64,000 nt of DNA from Sandaracinaceae bacterium (GCA_019637095.1 JAHBWG010000014.1:60392-124391); one strand, 5' to 3'; positions 31,410 through 40,650 are shown, counted from the first letter of the stretch. Notes: generated from the letters alone by a model not told the origin. Numbers and translations: made by a program.

Positions 31410-33008
31410 GTGAGGCCCATCCACGAAGTCGCGGCAGAGCTCGGGGTCGACCCCGCCCACGTCCTGCCGTACGGGCGCGACAAGGCCAAGATCGAGCTCG
31501 CCGCGCTCGAGCGCCGCGCGCCGCGCGCGAAGCTCGTGCTCGTCAGCGCCATCACCCCGACGAAGGCGGGCGAGGGCAAGACGACCACGAGCGTCGCGCT
31601 CGCGATGGGGCTCGCCAAGATCGGTGAGCGCTCGGTCGCGTGCCTGCGCGAGCCCTCGCTCGGCCCGGTGTTCGGCATCAAGGGCGGCGGCACCGGCGGA
31701 GGTCGCGCGCAGCTCGAGCCGGCCGCCGACATCAACCTCCACTTCACGGGCGATCTGCACGCGATCACGAGCGCGCACAACTTGTTGTCGGCGCTGATCG
31801 ACAACGATCTGCACTTCGGCGCGGCGAGCGGGCTCGATCCGCGCAGCGTCACCTGGCCGCGCGCGCTCGACATGAACGACCGCGCGCTGCGCCAGGTCGT
31901 CGTGGGCCTCGGGGGCGTCAACGGCGGCGTCCCGCGCGAGACGCGCTTCGACATCACCGCGGCGAGCGAGGTGATGGCGATCCTCGGGCTCGCGAGCTCG
32001 ATGGAGGATCTCACCCAGCGCCTGGGCCGGATCGTCGTGGGGCACGACCGGGCGCGCGCGCCGGTGACCGCGAAGGATCTCGGCGCCGACGTCGCGATGG
32101 CCGCGCTGCTCAAGGACGCGCTCGCGCCCAACCTCGCGCAGACGCGCGAGGGCACGCCCGCGCTCGTGCACGGCGGCCCGTTCGCGAACATCGCGCACGG
32201 CTGCTCGAGCGTGCTCGCGACGCGGCTCGGGCTGGCCTACGCGGACTTCGTGGTGACGGAGGCGGGCTTCGGCTTCGACCTCGGCGGCGAGAAGTTCTTC
32301 GACATCAAGTGCCGGGCTGCGGGGCTCTGGCCCGACGCGGTCGTGCTCGTGGTCACGGCGCGCGCGCTCGCGAGCCACGGCGCGGGCGAGCTCGCGGCGG
32401 GCCTCGCGAACCTCGACCACCACCTCGAGAGCGTGCGTCGCTTCGGCGTCACGCCGCTCGTCGCGATCAACGTCTTCCCCGACGACTCGTCGGCGGACCT
32501 CTCCGCGATCAAGCGGCACTGTGAGGCGCAGGGCGTCGCGTGCGCGCAGTGCCGCGGCTTCGCCGACGGAGGCGAGGGCGCGCGCGAGCTCGCCTCCCTC
32601 GCGCGGGACGCCGCGCGCGCGGGCGGCGGCGAGCCGCGCTTCCTCTACGAGCTCGAGGCGAGCTACGCGGACAAGATCGAGGCGGTCGCGCGCGGTGTGT
32701 ATGGCGCGGACGGCGTGGTGGTCGAGGCCGCGGCGGCGCGCGTGCTCGATCGGCTCGAGGCGAGCGGCGTGCGGTTGCCGATCTGCGTCGCCAAGACGCC
32801 GCTCTCGATCAGCGACGATCCCTCGCGCGTCGGGCGCCCGCGCGGTTTCACGATCACGGTGCGCGAGGCGCGCCTGAGCGCGGGTGCCGGCTTCGTGGTG
32901 CTGCTCACCGGCGACGTGATGACGATGCCCGGCCTGCCGAAGGTCCCGGCCGCGCGCGGCGTCCGCCTCGTCGACGGCCGAATCGTCGGCCTGATGCAGA
33001 ACGAGTGA
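31410..33008 (+). CDS. fhs: formate--tetrahydrofolate ligase
   Basis: 532 residues from GTG, set by GAGGAGA. It makes 10-formyl-tetrahydrofolate from formate, tetrahydrofolate and ATP in one-carbon metabolism. The family sequence is unmistakable: AITPTKAGEGKTTTSVAL is the ATP-binding loop, followed by REPSLGPVFGIKGGGTGGG, DINLHFTGDLHAI, VTEAGFGFDLGGEKFFDIKC and TGDVMTMPGLPKVPAA. Length is close to the usual 555-560, slightly short. It is flanked by unrelated genes and probably forms a single transcription unit. Confidence 0.97.
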   Translation: MRPIHEVAAELGVDPAHVLPYGRDKAKIELAALERRAPRAKLVLVSAITPTKAGEGKTTTSVALAMGLAKIGERSVACLREPSLGPVFGIKGGGTGGGRAQLEPAADINLHFTGDLHAITSAHNLLSALIDNDLHFGAASGLDPRSVTWPRALDMNDRALRQVVVGLGGVNGGVPRETRFDITAASEVMAILGLASSMEDLTQRLGRIVVGHDRARAPVTAKDLGADVAMAALLKDALAPNLAQTREGTPALVHGGPFANIAHGCSSVLATRLGLAYADFVVTEAGFGFDLGGEKFFDIKCRAAGLWPDAVVLVVTARALASHGAGELAAGLANLDHHLESVRRFGVTPLVAINVFPDDSSADLSAIKRHCEAQGVACAQCRGFADGGEGARELASLARDAARAGGGEPRFLYELEASYADKIEAVARGVYGADGVVVEAAAARVLDRLEASGVRLPICVAKTPLSISDDPSRVGRPRGFTITVREARLSAGAGFVVLLTGDVMTMPGLPKVPAARGVRLVDGRIVGLMQNE

Positions 33009-33036
33009 TATGCGCTGCGCGGCCCGCGCGAGGTGC

Positions 33037-33660
33037 TCAGGGACGCGCGACGGCGGCATCGGCTGGCAGGCGTGCGGTGAGCCGCGCGCCGTCGGCGCGG
33101 CCCTGCGCGCGCAGCCGCTCGATCCGAGCTGCACGCGCCGTCGCGTCGAGCGCCCGCACGTGGTGCACCGTCGTGAAGCGCGTCGGTCGCACGCCGCAGA
33201 ACTCGAGGGTCGCGCCGCCCATGGTCGCGTGGAGCGCGCGGCGGTAGGAGAGGGCGTACCACCACCACGGGGCGTCCATCGTGGCGATCACGCGCGCCGA
33301 GCGTCCGGCCAAGAGGCCGGTGGGGAGCGCGGCGCCCTCGTACCGGAACGCCCATCCCGGGAGGAAGAGTCGGTCGACGAGGCCGCGGACGACCGCGGGT
33401 GCCGAGGCCCAATGGGTCGGGAACGCGAACACGAGGTGCCGGGCGCGCTCGACGGATCCCTTCACACGGAGCAGGTCGGGCTCGAGGGGCTGCTCGCCCG
33501 CGTGCCCGACCCGCAGCACCGGGTCGAAGGCCAGCGTCGAGAGCTGGAACGACTCGACCTCGACGCCCGCCGACTCGAGGCCGTCGGCGTAGGCGCGCGC
33601 GAGCGCGGTGTTGAAGCTGCGGTCGTCGGCGTGACCGAGGAGGAGCGTGGCGTGCGTCAT
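33037..33660 (-). CDS. flavodoxin-fold NAD(P)H oxidoreductase
   Basis: 207 residues from ATG 33660. It matches the NAD(P)H:quinone oxidoreductase group of flavodoxin-like proteins: LLLGHADDRSFNTALARAYA binds FMN phosphate, then HLVFAFPTHWASAPAVVRGL (FPxHWxSxPA motif), and FLPGWAFRYEG. It reduces quinones or nitro compounds using NAD(P)H and FMN. The gene is divergent from a LysR regulator with a 69-base shared promoter region that contains a palindrome. The family name is firm; its substrate is not. Confidence 0.85.
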   Translation of the reverse strand: MTHATLLLGHADDRSFNTALARAYADGLESAGVEVESFQLSTLAFDPVLRVGHAGEQPLEPDLLRVKGSVERARHLVFAFPTHWASAPAVVRGLVDRLFLPGWAFRYEGAALPTGLLAGRSARVIATMDAPWWWYALSYRRALHATMGGATLEFCGVRPTRFTTVHHVRALDATARAARIERLRAQGRADGARLTARLPADAAVARP

Positions 33661-33703
33661 GCGCTCGTTCTGGTCGATGCATAGGCGCATCGGTAGCCGT
33701 CAG

Positions 33704-33724
33704 AACGCATTCGTGACATGCGTT
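33704..33724. promoter_or_regulatory. operator-like palindrome AACGCAT-N7-ATGCGTT
   Basis: A perfect 7+7 inverted repeat between the oxidoreductase and LysR genes, of LysR-site size. It contains the ATG at 33718, an argument for the later start at 33730. Only its right half is kept in front of the decayed LysR copy at 38349. Confidence 0.55.
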
Positions 33725-33729
33725 CGTGC

Positions 33730-34608
33730 ATGCCTCACGAGGAAGCGCTCCGGTGGGACGACGTCCGGGTGCTGCTCGCGATCCTGAAGACCGGCAGCTT
33801 CACGCTCGCGGCTCGCGCGCTCGGGACCGATCAGTCCACGGTGAGCCGCCGTGTCGCCGCGCTCGAAGCGCGCCTCGGCGCGGTGCTGTTCGAGCGCACG
33901 GCGCGAGGTCCCCGGCCGACCGAGCTCGCCGAGCGTTTGCGCGAGGCCGCCGAGCGCGTGGGCGACGAGATGCACCGCTTCGCCGACGCCGCCGCGGGCC
34001 ACGAGCCCTCCGTGCGCGGGCGCGTGCGGATCGCGACGAGCGAGGGACTCGCGATCCACGTGCTCGTCCCGCGAGTGCTCCCCGTGATCGCGCGAGCGCA
34101 CCCCGAGCTCGTGATCGAGCTGTCGACGGGTGAGCGCGCGGTCGATCTGTCCGCGCGCGAGGCCGACATCGCGTTGCGCTTCTTCCGGGGCGGTCGGGGT
34201 GACCTCGTGATCGTGAAGGTCGCGACGATCCCCACCGCCATCCTCGCGCGCCGTCGCGTCGCGCGGCGTGTCCGCGGCGCGCCGGCGGCGGCGCTCCCGT
34301 GGATCGTCGTGGACGTGCCCGGCCTCGAGACGCGCGAGGCGGCCTGGGTGCAGAAGCTCGGCGGCGCGGCGCGGCTCGTGTGCACGAGCTACGAGGTGCA
34401 GCTCGCCGCGATCCGCGCGGGGCTCGGCGTCGGGGTGGTGCCGCGGGCCGTCCTCGACACCCACCGCGAGCTCGTCGCGCTCGACGACCATCCGCCCGGG
34501 CCGGCGCTCGAGCTCTTCCTCGTGACGCGCCGCGCGATCCGGAAGCAGCCACGGATCGAGGCCGTGGTCGACATCCTGCTCGCGCAGCTGAAGCCGCTCG
34601 GCGCGTGA
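33730..34608 (+). CDS. LysR-family regulator of the divergent oxidoreductase
   Basis: 292 residues. The winged helix is clear: WDDVRVLLAILKTGSFTLAA, then ALGTDQSTVSRRVAALEARL, then GAVLFERTARG. The effector domain runs to the end (GLGVGVVPRAVLDTHRELV). Divergent LysR/quinone oxidoreductase pairs usually respond to quinones or electrophiles; here that is inference. The gene has a second, internally deleted copy at 38349-38545, and its last 36 bases plus the following 34 recur exactly at 38508-38577. Confidence 0.88.
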   Translation: MPHEEALRWDDVRVLLAILKTGSFTLAARALGTDQSTVSRRVAALEARLGAVLFERTARGPRPTELAERLREAAERVGDEMHRFADAAAGHEPSVRGRVRIATSEGLAIHVLVPRVLPVIARAHPELVIELSTGERAVDLSAREADIALRFFRGGRGDLVIVKVATIPTAILARRRVARRVRGAPAAALPWIVVDVPGLETREAAWVQKLGGAARLVCTSYEVQLAAIRAGLGVGVVPRAVLDTHRELVALDDHPPGPALELFLVTRRAIRKQPRIEAVVDILLAQLKPLGA

Positions 34609-34642
34609 CGCCGAGCGCTCAGGGCGCGACGTAGGTCGCGTT
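34573..34642 (+). repeat. direct repeat C, left copy (LysR gene end plus neighbour gene end)
   Basis: 70 bases identical to 38508-38577. It covers the LysR stop and, on the other strand, the final codons and stop of the MopE/PPC lipoprotein gene, so it preserves an ancestral convergent junction between the two genes. Confidence 0.95.
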
Positions 34643-34681
34643 CTCGAGCGTCAGCGTGTAGCCGCGGTCGCCCCCCGTCGC
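34619..34681 (-). pseudogene. remnant of the MopE/PPC lipoprotein gene's 3' end
   Basis: Minus-strand match to the 3' end of the gene at 38554-40524: the stop and first 24 bases match 38554-38577, then about 39 bases match roughly 38928-38965 with substitutions. About 350 bases are missing between them. It marks the left border of insert C. Confidence 0.75.
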
Positions 34682-34705
34682 CATCCCCGAGTGATGCCCG
34701 CCGGA

Positions 34706-36043
34706 TCAGGGCCAGGCCGGCGCCCCCGTGCGCATCGCACAGGGGCCGGGCGTCTGAGGCTCCGAGAACTGCCGCAGGATCCTCGAGGGCGAGGTCTGCA
34801 CCAGCTCGTCACCTCGGATCGTCATCTCGATCGTCCCGACGGTCACGACGTCGCCGGCCTGGGTCCAGCTCACGAGCGACACGGAGTCGTTGTAGACGCC
34901 CCCGTCCGGGCTGCTCGGGCAGCCGTGGTCGAAGTCGGGGTTGTAGCGGCGCGAGTACACCTTGGCGGTCCCGTCGGACAGGAACCGGTAATCGACGTAG
35001 AACGCGTCCACGGAGTCCGCGACGGAGTAGCCCCAGAATCCGGTCGTGAGCTGGACGCCCGAGGGTCCGCTGGGGATCGGCGTGGGGGTCACCGCGATGG
35101 ACGAGCACGCCCCGAGACCGACGGTGAACGTACCGTCGTACCGAGCTGTGACGCTCCCGGCCGGGGTGAAGTCGCCGCCGCAGATGAGGTCGGAGTGGGT
35201 GAAGTACGCGGTGCACGAGGCGGTGTCGAAGGTCTCGACGCGCAGCGTGTGCACACCGGGGGCGAGCACGAGGGTGGACCAGTCCGGGCACGGGAGGCCG
35301 CAGCCCTGGCAGCTCAGCTCCGGGATCTCCGCCGGCAACGTGCCGACGAACTCCGAGTCGACCCACGCGTACGCGACTCCGAAGTCTTCCGCCGCCTCGT
35401 CGATGTTGAGATCGACCATGCCCACACCCGCCGAGGTGGCGAGCGCCGAGAGGTTGTAGTCCATCGGGAACCGCGCGGCGCGGATGTGGTAGCTCTGCCC
35501 CGTCTCGTCGCACAGGAACGGCTGCGAAGAGACGTCGGCGGCGCCGTTGTGAGGGACGAAGAACTCGCACACGAGCACGGTCGGCGCGCTCGGAGGCCCG
35601 GCCGACACCTGCTGCGCCGTCCCGAACGTGCCCATCATCTGGGTCTGCACGGTGGCGAAGTCGGGCGGAAGTTCCTGCGGCTCCTCCGGCCGAAACGTCA
35701 CCCACCCATCGGGGCCACCTCCCCGGAGCGCGATGTTGTGCTGGCTCGGCCGGGGCAGCCAGATGCGGACCGGGAGGCGGAGCGCCGCGCCCCCCGCGCT
35801 GATCTCGTACTGCTCTGTGGGGGCCACGGGGACGCTCTCGTCGAGGACGCGTTCGGAGTAGGAGGCCGCTACGACCACCTCGAACGTGACCTCCTCGTCG
35901 ACCGCGCCCTGCGGCACCTCGACCCGGACGCCGCTGGGGTGCTCGTAGACACCGCCCTGCGGGCCGATGACGTTCGGTGCGTCACACGCGCACAGGATGC
36001 AGATGGAAGCGAGGAGCGAGATGGCTCTCACGGCACACGGCAT
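34706..36043 (-). CDS. ZU5-like domain lipoprotein on insert C
   Basis: 445 residues. ATG 36043 has GGAGGT about six bases upstream. Lipobox CILCAC near residue 20. Residues about 25-110 form a ZU5-like domain (IGPQGGVYEHPSGVRVEVPQ, GAVDEEVTFEVVVAAS). The rest is beta-rich with several cysteine pairs (LSCQGCGLPCPDWSTL), not recognised. It shares the ZU5-like start with the lipoprotein at 19519-21150. Third-position G/C looks a little less extreme than in neighbours. It is part of the segment flanked by repeat C, downstream of the two-component pair but with a separate ribosome-binding site. Confidence 0.75.
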   Translation of the reverse strand: MPCAVRAISLLASICILCACDAPNVIGPQGGVYEHPSGVRVEVPQGAVDEEVTFEVVVAASYSERVLDESVPVAPTEQYEISAGGAALRLPVRIWLPRPSQHNIALRGGGPDGWVTFRPEEPQELPPDFATVQTQMMGTFGTAQQVSAGPPSAPTVLVCEFFVPHNGAADVSSQPFLCDETGQSYHIRAARFPMDYNLSALATSAGVGMVDLNIDEAAEDFGVAYAWVDSEFVGTLPAEIPELSCQGCGLPCPDWSTLVLAPGVHTLRVETFDTASCTAYFTHSDLICGGDFTPAGSVTARYDGTFTVGLGACSSIAVTPTPIPSGPSGVQLTTGFWGYSVADSVDAFYVDYRFLSDGTAKVYSRRYNPDFDHGCPSSPDGGVYNDSVSLVSWTQAGDVVTVGTIEMTIRGDELVQTSPSRILRQFSEPQTPGPCAMRTGAPAWP

Positions 36044-36157
36044 GGATCGACCTCCGACGGGCCCGTCAACGACGGCTGAACGAGACCCACACTAGGGGGG
36101 TGCCGCGCGCCGGTCCATACGTAGAACCCGCAGGCCGGGCTCGGCCGGGCGGGCCGA

Positions 36158-36787
36158 TCACGCACCGGTTCCCGCCTCGTCGTCGTCGCCCTCGCCTCGC
36201 GCGCTCCAGAGGGCCGCCAAGAGCGCCGTGCGCGTCGGGTGCCCCGACTTCGCGAGGATCGCCGTCACATGGAGCTCGGCCGTGCGCACGGCGCAGCCGA
36301 GGGCGTTCGCGATCTGCTTGTTGGAGTCCCCGCGCAGAAGCCGGTCGAGTGTCTGCGCCTGGCGCTCCGTCAGCTGCCAGCGCTCGCGCGCGATCGCGAC
36401 TCGCCCGGCGACGCCGTCTCGCCGGGAGCGCAGCGCGACCGCGCGGGCGACCTCGGCACACAGATCGTGCGCCGTCACCGGCTTGATCAGGTAAGCGAAC
36501 GCGCGGAGGCGGACCGCGACGGCCGCGGTCTCGACCGTCGCGTGCCCGGTCACGATGATCAACGGAACTTCGGGCGCCGAGGCCGCGAGCGTGTGGAACC
36601 ACTCGAGCCGCCGGTTTCCCGGCATCTCGATGTCCGCGACGATGACATCGAACGCGCGTTCGTCGTGCTCGCGTGCGCCGGCCCGCGCGCCCCGAACGGC
36701 GACCACCTCGTAGCCGGCGTCTTCCAGAGTGATCGCGAGTGCCTCCCGAAAGAGGGCGTCGTCGTCCGCGACGAGCACGCGATGCAT
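36158..36787 (-). CDS. response regulator, receiver plus LuxR-type HTH
   Basis: 209 residues; its ATG overlaps the kinase stop (TGATG), so the two are translationally coupled. Receiver residues are all present: VADDD acid pair near the start, DVIVADIEMPG with phospho-acceptor Asp (about residue 53), LIIVTGHA with Thr, and AYLIKPV with Lys. The output domain is a LuxR/GerE helix-turn-helix (LTERQAQTLDRLLRGDSNKQ, then IANALGCAVRTAELHV). It is phosphorylated by the partner kinase and regulates unknown targets. Confidence 0.9.
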   Translation of the reverse strand: MHRVLVADDDALFREALAITLEDAGYEVVAVRGARAGAREHDERAFDVIVADIEMPGNRRLEWFHTLAASAPEVPLIIVTGHATVETAAVAVRLRAFAYLIKPVTAHDLCAEVARAVALRSRRDGVAGRVAIARERWQLTERQAQTLDRLLRGDSNKQIANALGCAVRTAELHVTAILAKSGHPTRTALLAALWSARGEGDDDEAGTGA

Positions 36788-38262
36788 CACTCGGACGCCT
36801 CCGGCTCCGCCGCCGGCAGCTCGACGACGATCTCGGTGGTCGCGGCCCGCCGGTCGAGCGCGATCGAGCCTCCGAGCGACTCGACCACGCGCTTGCAGAT
36901 GGGCAGCCCCAACCCGACGCCCCCCGCGCCCTTGGTCGTGAACGGCGCTCGGAACATCGTCTCGGCGACCGATCGAGACGGCGCGGGCCCCGCATCGCAC
37001 ACACGCACCGAGAGGAGCTGGTCGCGGCGGTCGGCGGCGATGCGGATCCAGCGCTCCGAGCGATCGCGGACCGCGTCGCACGCGTTGGCGATCAGGTTGA
37101 CGAACACCTGGATGAGCTCGCCGGGCCGCGCGAGGACCACGAGGGACGGGCAGACGTCGATCGACAGCTCCGCGTCGGCTTGGCGGATCCGATGTCCGCA
37201 GAGCGAGGCGGCGTCGACGATCGCGTCGCGCAGTCGGACGGGCGACGTGGCCGTCTCGCTCCACCCGTAACGCCCGAGCGTGCCGAGGAGCGCGTCGAGG
37301 TGCTCGAGTGCGCGGGTCGCCCGCTCGAGGGGCTCGAGCGAGCGGTCATCCACCGCGCGGCGCCGCGCCGCCTCGACGTAGAGCGCTGCGCTCGCCACGG
37401 GGTTACGCATCTCGTGTCCGAGCTCTCTGGCGATCGCGCCCAGGGTGCTGAGGTGCGCGGCGGCGTCGAGCGCGGCGACCTGCGAGTCGACGACGTGCCG
37501 CTGTCGCTCGAGCTCGTGCTCGAGGCGGATGGCCTGCGCGCCCGCGCGCCACGTCGACACGTAGGTGATGCGAAGCACTTCGAGCAGGTTCGCCGCGAAG
37601 ATGGCCGGCACCGCCCACGACTGCTCGAGGCCGAACGCGCTCATCTCGAAGGCGATCGCGGCCAGCGTGATCACGATGCCTGCTTGGACCAGGCGGTCCT
37701 GGGTCGGCGCGCGCCGCGCGCACACGAGCAGGCTGACCACGTTCACGATCGCGAGCAGGACCGACACCGCCAGGTACGCCGGGTGGACGAGGTATCGCGG
37801 CTGGATCGAGTGGACCATCGCCGCGATGAGGCTGGGCCCGGGGGGCCCCTCGCCGAGGAGGAACGGCTCTCCCCCGAACAGGAAGGTGCCGAGCGACGCG
37901 CACGCCAGCACCGAGATCGCCGGCTGGACGCGGGCCAGCCCGTGGAGCCACCGGCTGGCGATGCCGAGGTACGCCGCGACGGCCTGCATGTAGGTCATCA
38001 TCATCATCGGCACGACGATGCTCGTGGCGTGGAGAGCGATCAGGACGGCGTCGGGGGAGAGCCGGAAGGCCAACGGGAGCTGGGTGACGGGCACCAGCGC
38101 CGACCAGAAGCACCAGTGCGCGTAGCGCAGCAACTCGGGCTGTCGCGTCGCACGATAGAGCAGCGCGAGCACGGTGCCCTGGTGGACGAAGATCACCAGC
38201 GTCGCGAGCTGGGCCGCGAGGAGGCTCAGGACCAGGGGGTGCTGGGTCAGGTCGTGGAGCAT
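36787..38262 (-). CDS. membrane sensor histidine kinase
   Basis: 491 residues. The first 230 contain about seven hydrophobic segments (for example LSLLAAQLATLVIFVHQGTV, HATSIVVPMMMMTYMQ, LVQAGIVITLAAIAFEM), a 7TM-like sensor without a recognised extracellular domain. Catalytic boxes follow: H-box ELGHEMRNPVASA with phospho-His (about residue 290), N-box FVNLIANACDAV, and G-box GAGGVGLGLPICKRVVESLG. It signals to the coupled response regulator. The upstream region has a TACACT box about 25 bases before the start and no ribosome-binding site. The pair is cargo of insert C. Confidence 0.9.
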   Translation of the reverse strand: MLHDLTQHPLVLSLLAAQLATLVIFVHQGTVLALLYRATRQPELLRYAHWCFWSALVPVTQLPLAFRLSPDAVLIALHATSIVVPMMMMTYMQAVAAYLGIASRWLHGLARVQPAISVLACASLGTFLFGGEPFLLGEGPPGPSLIAAMVHSIQPRYLVHPAYLAVSVLLAIVNVVSLLVCARRAPTQDRLVQAGIVITLAAIAFEMSAFGLEQSWAVPAIFAANLLEVLRITYVSTWRAGAQAIRLEHELERQRHVVDSQVAALDAAAHLSTLGAIARELGHEMRNPVASAALYVEAARRRAVDDRSLEPLERATRALEHLDALLGTLGRYGWSETATSPVRLRDAIVDAASLCGHRIRQADAELSIDVCPSLVVLARPGELIQVFVNLIANACDAVRDRSERWIRIAADRRDQLLSVRVCDAGPAPSRSVAETMFRAPFTTKGAGGVGLGLPICKRVVESLGGSIALDRRAATTEIVVELPAAEPEASE

Positions 38263-38348
38263 CGCGCCGGCTCGAACCAGCCCGGGTCGAGTGTAGAACG
38301 AGCGCCTTCCCAGGGGGAATCCCCGTTCCGTCGATGCCCTGCGGCGCT

Positions 38349-38545
38349 CGTGGCATGCGTTGAAGCATGTCTCACGAGGAAGCGCCCAGGTGGGACGACG
38401 TCCGGGGGCTGCTCGCGATCCGGTAGACCGGCAGCCTCACGGTCGCGGCTCGCGCGCTCGGGACCGATCGGTCGTGGTGAGCCGCCGTGATCGTCGAGGT
38501 CGCGACGATCCTGCTCGCGCAGCTGAAGCCGCTCGGCGCGTGACG
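38349..38545 (+). pseudogene. internally deleted copy of the LysR gene
   Basis: Bases 38349-38489 match the 5' end of the LysR gene (33712-33852) with scattered substitutions, including AAG to TAG within CTGAAGACC, creating a stop. The sequence then jumps to the gene's last 55 bases; roughly 700 bases are missing. It cannot encode a regulator. It is the right-hand partner of the intact gene at 33730-34608. Confidence 0.88.
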
Positions 38546-38577
38546 CCGAGCGCTCAGGGCGCGACGTAGGTCGCGTT
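38508..38577 (+). repeat. direct repeat C, right copy
   Basis: Exact 70-base copy of 34573-34642. Here the neighbour gene on the minus strand is intact and the LysR copy is the decayed one, the reciprocal of the left border. Confidence 0.95.
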
Positions 38578-40524
38578 CAGCACGTAGCGGCCCGCGTCGG
38601 TCGCGCGCGCGCCGCCGACGACGGCGTAGTAGGTGCCGGCGCTCAGGCTCGTGTCGATGCGGGTGCGCGTCCCGCCGCCGGCGATGCGGCGCGTGCCGCA
38701 GCCCTCGAACAAGGAGAGCGTCGCGTTCGCGTAGCTCGCGACGAGGTCGAGCACGACGCGCGCGTCCGCCGCGACCTCGACGCGGTAGACCGCGTCGGGG
38801 CCGTAGCCGGCGCCGCACACCGTCGCGTCGCGGAACGCGTCCGGGGTTCCCGTCGTGTCGCCGCTGAACGTGCTGCTTCCGCCGATCCGCGTCGCGGCGC
38901 CGCACGCGGCGTTGGGCCCCGCGGTCTCGAGCGTCAGCGTGTAGCCGTGATCGCCGCCGTGGGATCCCTCGACGACCACGAAGTACGTCCCCGCGTCGAG
39001 CGTCGCCTCGAGCGTCGCGCGCTCGAAGCACTCGCGCCCGGCGTGCTCGAGGCAGTCCGCGCGCGCCGCCGACGGATCGCACCCCGTGTGCAGCCCGAGG
39101 CGCAGCCCGGGCGCGAGCCCGCCCGCCGCGTCGGGCGCGCCGACCGCCTCGAGCCGGACGCGCCGCCGCGCGCCGAGGGTGAACGTGTGCAAGCCTTCTT
39201 CCGCGACGAGCGCGCCGCCGCGGCAGTCGGTCCCGAACGCGTCGGTCCCGCTGCCGGTGCGGCCCGACACGCTCGTGCCGGGCGTCAGGACGCCCGCGCT
39301 CTCGCACGCCGGCGCGTCGGACGGGCTCACCGAGACGTCGAGCGCGAAGCGGATCGCGGTCGGCATCCAGCCGCGCCAGTCGCTCGCCTGCACCTCGATC
39401 GCGTAGCTGCCGGCCGGCACGCGGCGGAGCAGCCGCGTCAGCGTGTTGCTGCCGCCGAACCAGCGGTCGGAGCCGTAGATCCGGCAGCCGCCCGCGGCGC
39501 CGCCGAGGTCCGTGGCGGGGTCGCCGCAGGTCGACTCGAACAGGACGTTGAACCAGTACTCCCACTCGTGCGCCGGCGTGCACTCGGGGCACCCGGGCAC
39601 CGGCGTCGGCGGGGGCGGCGCCTCGAACGTGATGGTGACGGTGACGTCGCTCGTCTCGGCGAGCGCGAGCGTGTGGAAGCTCGAGCTGCCGCACGAGCCG
39701 CCGCCGCCGCTCCCGGGGCCGCCTTCGCTGATCACCGCGCTCTCTACCCGCGTCCCCGGCGTGATCGCGCGCGCGCTCTCGCAGCTCGCGCCGGGCGGCG
39801 CGCAGTCCGAGTCCACGAGATCGACGCGGCCGTCGCAGTCGTCGTCGATCCCGTTGTCGCAGATCTCTGTGGCGCCGGGGTTCACGCGCGGGTTGGCGTC
39901 GTCGCAGTCGGTGCCGCCGAAGCAGAAGCGCGTGCCGTATCCGTCGCCGTCTCGATCCGGGCACGTGGTGCCGCACCCGAGGATCGGCGAGGACGCGCAC
40001 GTGCCCTCGACGCAGGTGTCGGTGGTGCACGCGTTCGCGTCGTCGCAGTCGCCGTCGCTCGCGCAGGTCCGCGCTTCGTGCACGCAGCGGTAGTCGGCGC
40101 AGCGATCCGCGGTCGCGGGGTTCCCGTCGTCGCAGTCGCTCGACGAGAGGCACTCGCACTCGGGGCGCCACTCGCGCGCACAGACGCCTCGCTCGCAGCG
40201 CTCGATCGAGCAGTGGAAGCCGTCGTCGCAGTCCGCGTCCGTCCCGCAGCTCGCGCAGCCCTCGACGCGCCGCGCCCAGCACGCGCCGTCCTCGCAGAAC
40301 GCCGTCGTGCACGGATCGCGGTCGTCGCAGTCCGCGTTCGTGCGGCACTCGCCGGTGATCGGCGGCGGGCCCGCGTCCTGTCGCGGCGTGACGCCCGCGT
40401 CGCCCGCCGGCGTCCCGCCCGCGTCGCCCGCGGGGTCGATCGACGGCGGCTCGCACGCGCCGAGCGCGCAGCCCAGGATGAGCGCACCCCACCGAAGGGA
40501 GCGCACGATGTTCGTGCTCCGCAC
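38554..40524 (-). CDS. MopE-like lipoprotein with PPC-type domains
   Basis: 656 residues from GTG 40524, which has GAGGAGG six bases upstream. Lipobox ALGAC near residue 24, then a DAG linker. Residues about 45-180 are Cys-rich repeats (CRTNADCDDRDPCTTAFCED and similar), as in Dickkopf-like surface proteins. A MopE-type metal-binding motif follows (FCFGGTDCDDANPRVNP, then ICDNGIDDDCDGRVD). The remaining part contains at least three PPC-like beta domains (VESAVISEGG, SGRTGSGTDAFG, FSGDTTGTPDAFRD). It is probably a surface protein binding metal or carbohydrate. Its stop lies within repeat C. Confidence 0.8.
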   Translation of the reverse strand: MRSTNIVRSLRWGALILGCALGACEPPSIDPAGDAGGTPAGDAGVTPRQDAGPPPITGECRTNADCDDRDPCTTAFCEDGACWARRVEGCASCGTDADCDDGFHCSIERCERGVCAREWRPECECLSSSDCDDGNPATADRCADYRCVHEARTCASDGDCDDANACTTDTCVEGTCASSPILGCGTTCPDRDGDGYGTRFCFGGTDCDDANPRVNPGATEICDNGIDDDCDGRVDLVDSDCAPPGASCESARAITPGTRVESAVISEGGPGSGGGGSCGSSSFHTLALAETSDVTVTITFEAPPPPTPVPGCPECTPAHEWEYWFNVLFESTCGDPATDLGGAAGGCRIYGSDRWFGGSNTLTRLLRRVPAGSYAIEVQASDWRGWMPTAIRFALDVSVSPSDAPACESAGVLTPGTSVSGRTGSGTDAFGTDCRGGALVAEEGLHTFTLGARRRVRLEAVGAPDAAGGLAPGLRLGLHTGCDPSAARADCLEHAGRECFERATLEATLDAGTYFVVVEGSHGGDHGYTLTLETAGPNAACGAATRIGGSSTFSGDTTGTPDAFRDATVCGAGYGPDAVYRVEVAADARVVLDLVASYANATLSLFEGCGTRRIAGGGTRTRIDTSLSAGTYYAVVGGARATDAGRYVLNATYVAP

Positions 40525-40650
40525 CTACGCCTCCTCGCGTCGCGGGGGACGGCGCGGCGAAGCGCGCGGCACCGATCGCCGCGGCCGCGCCGTCCCCGTT
40601 TCGCTGCACCTCGTTGCGGCCGCGCCGGGGCGCATTCAGGGCGCGTGAGC

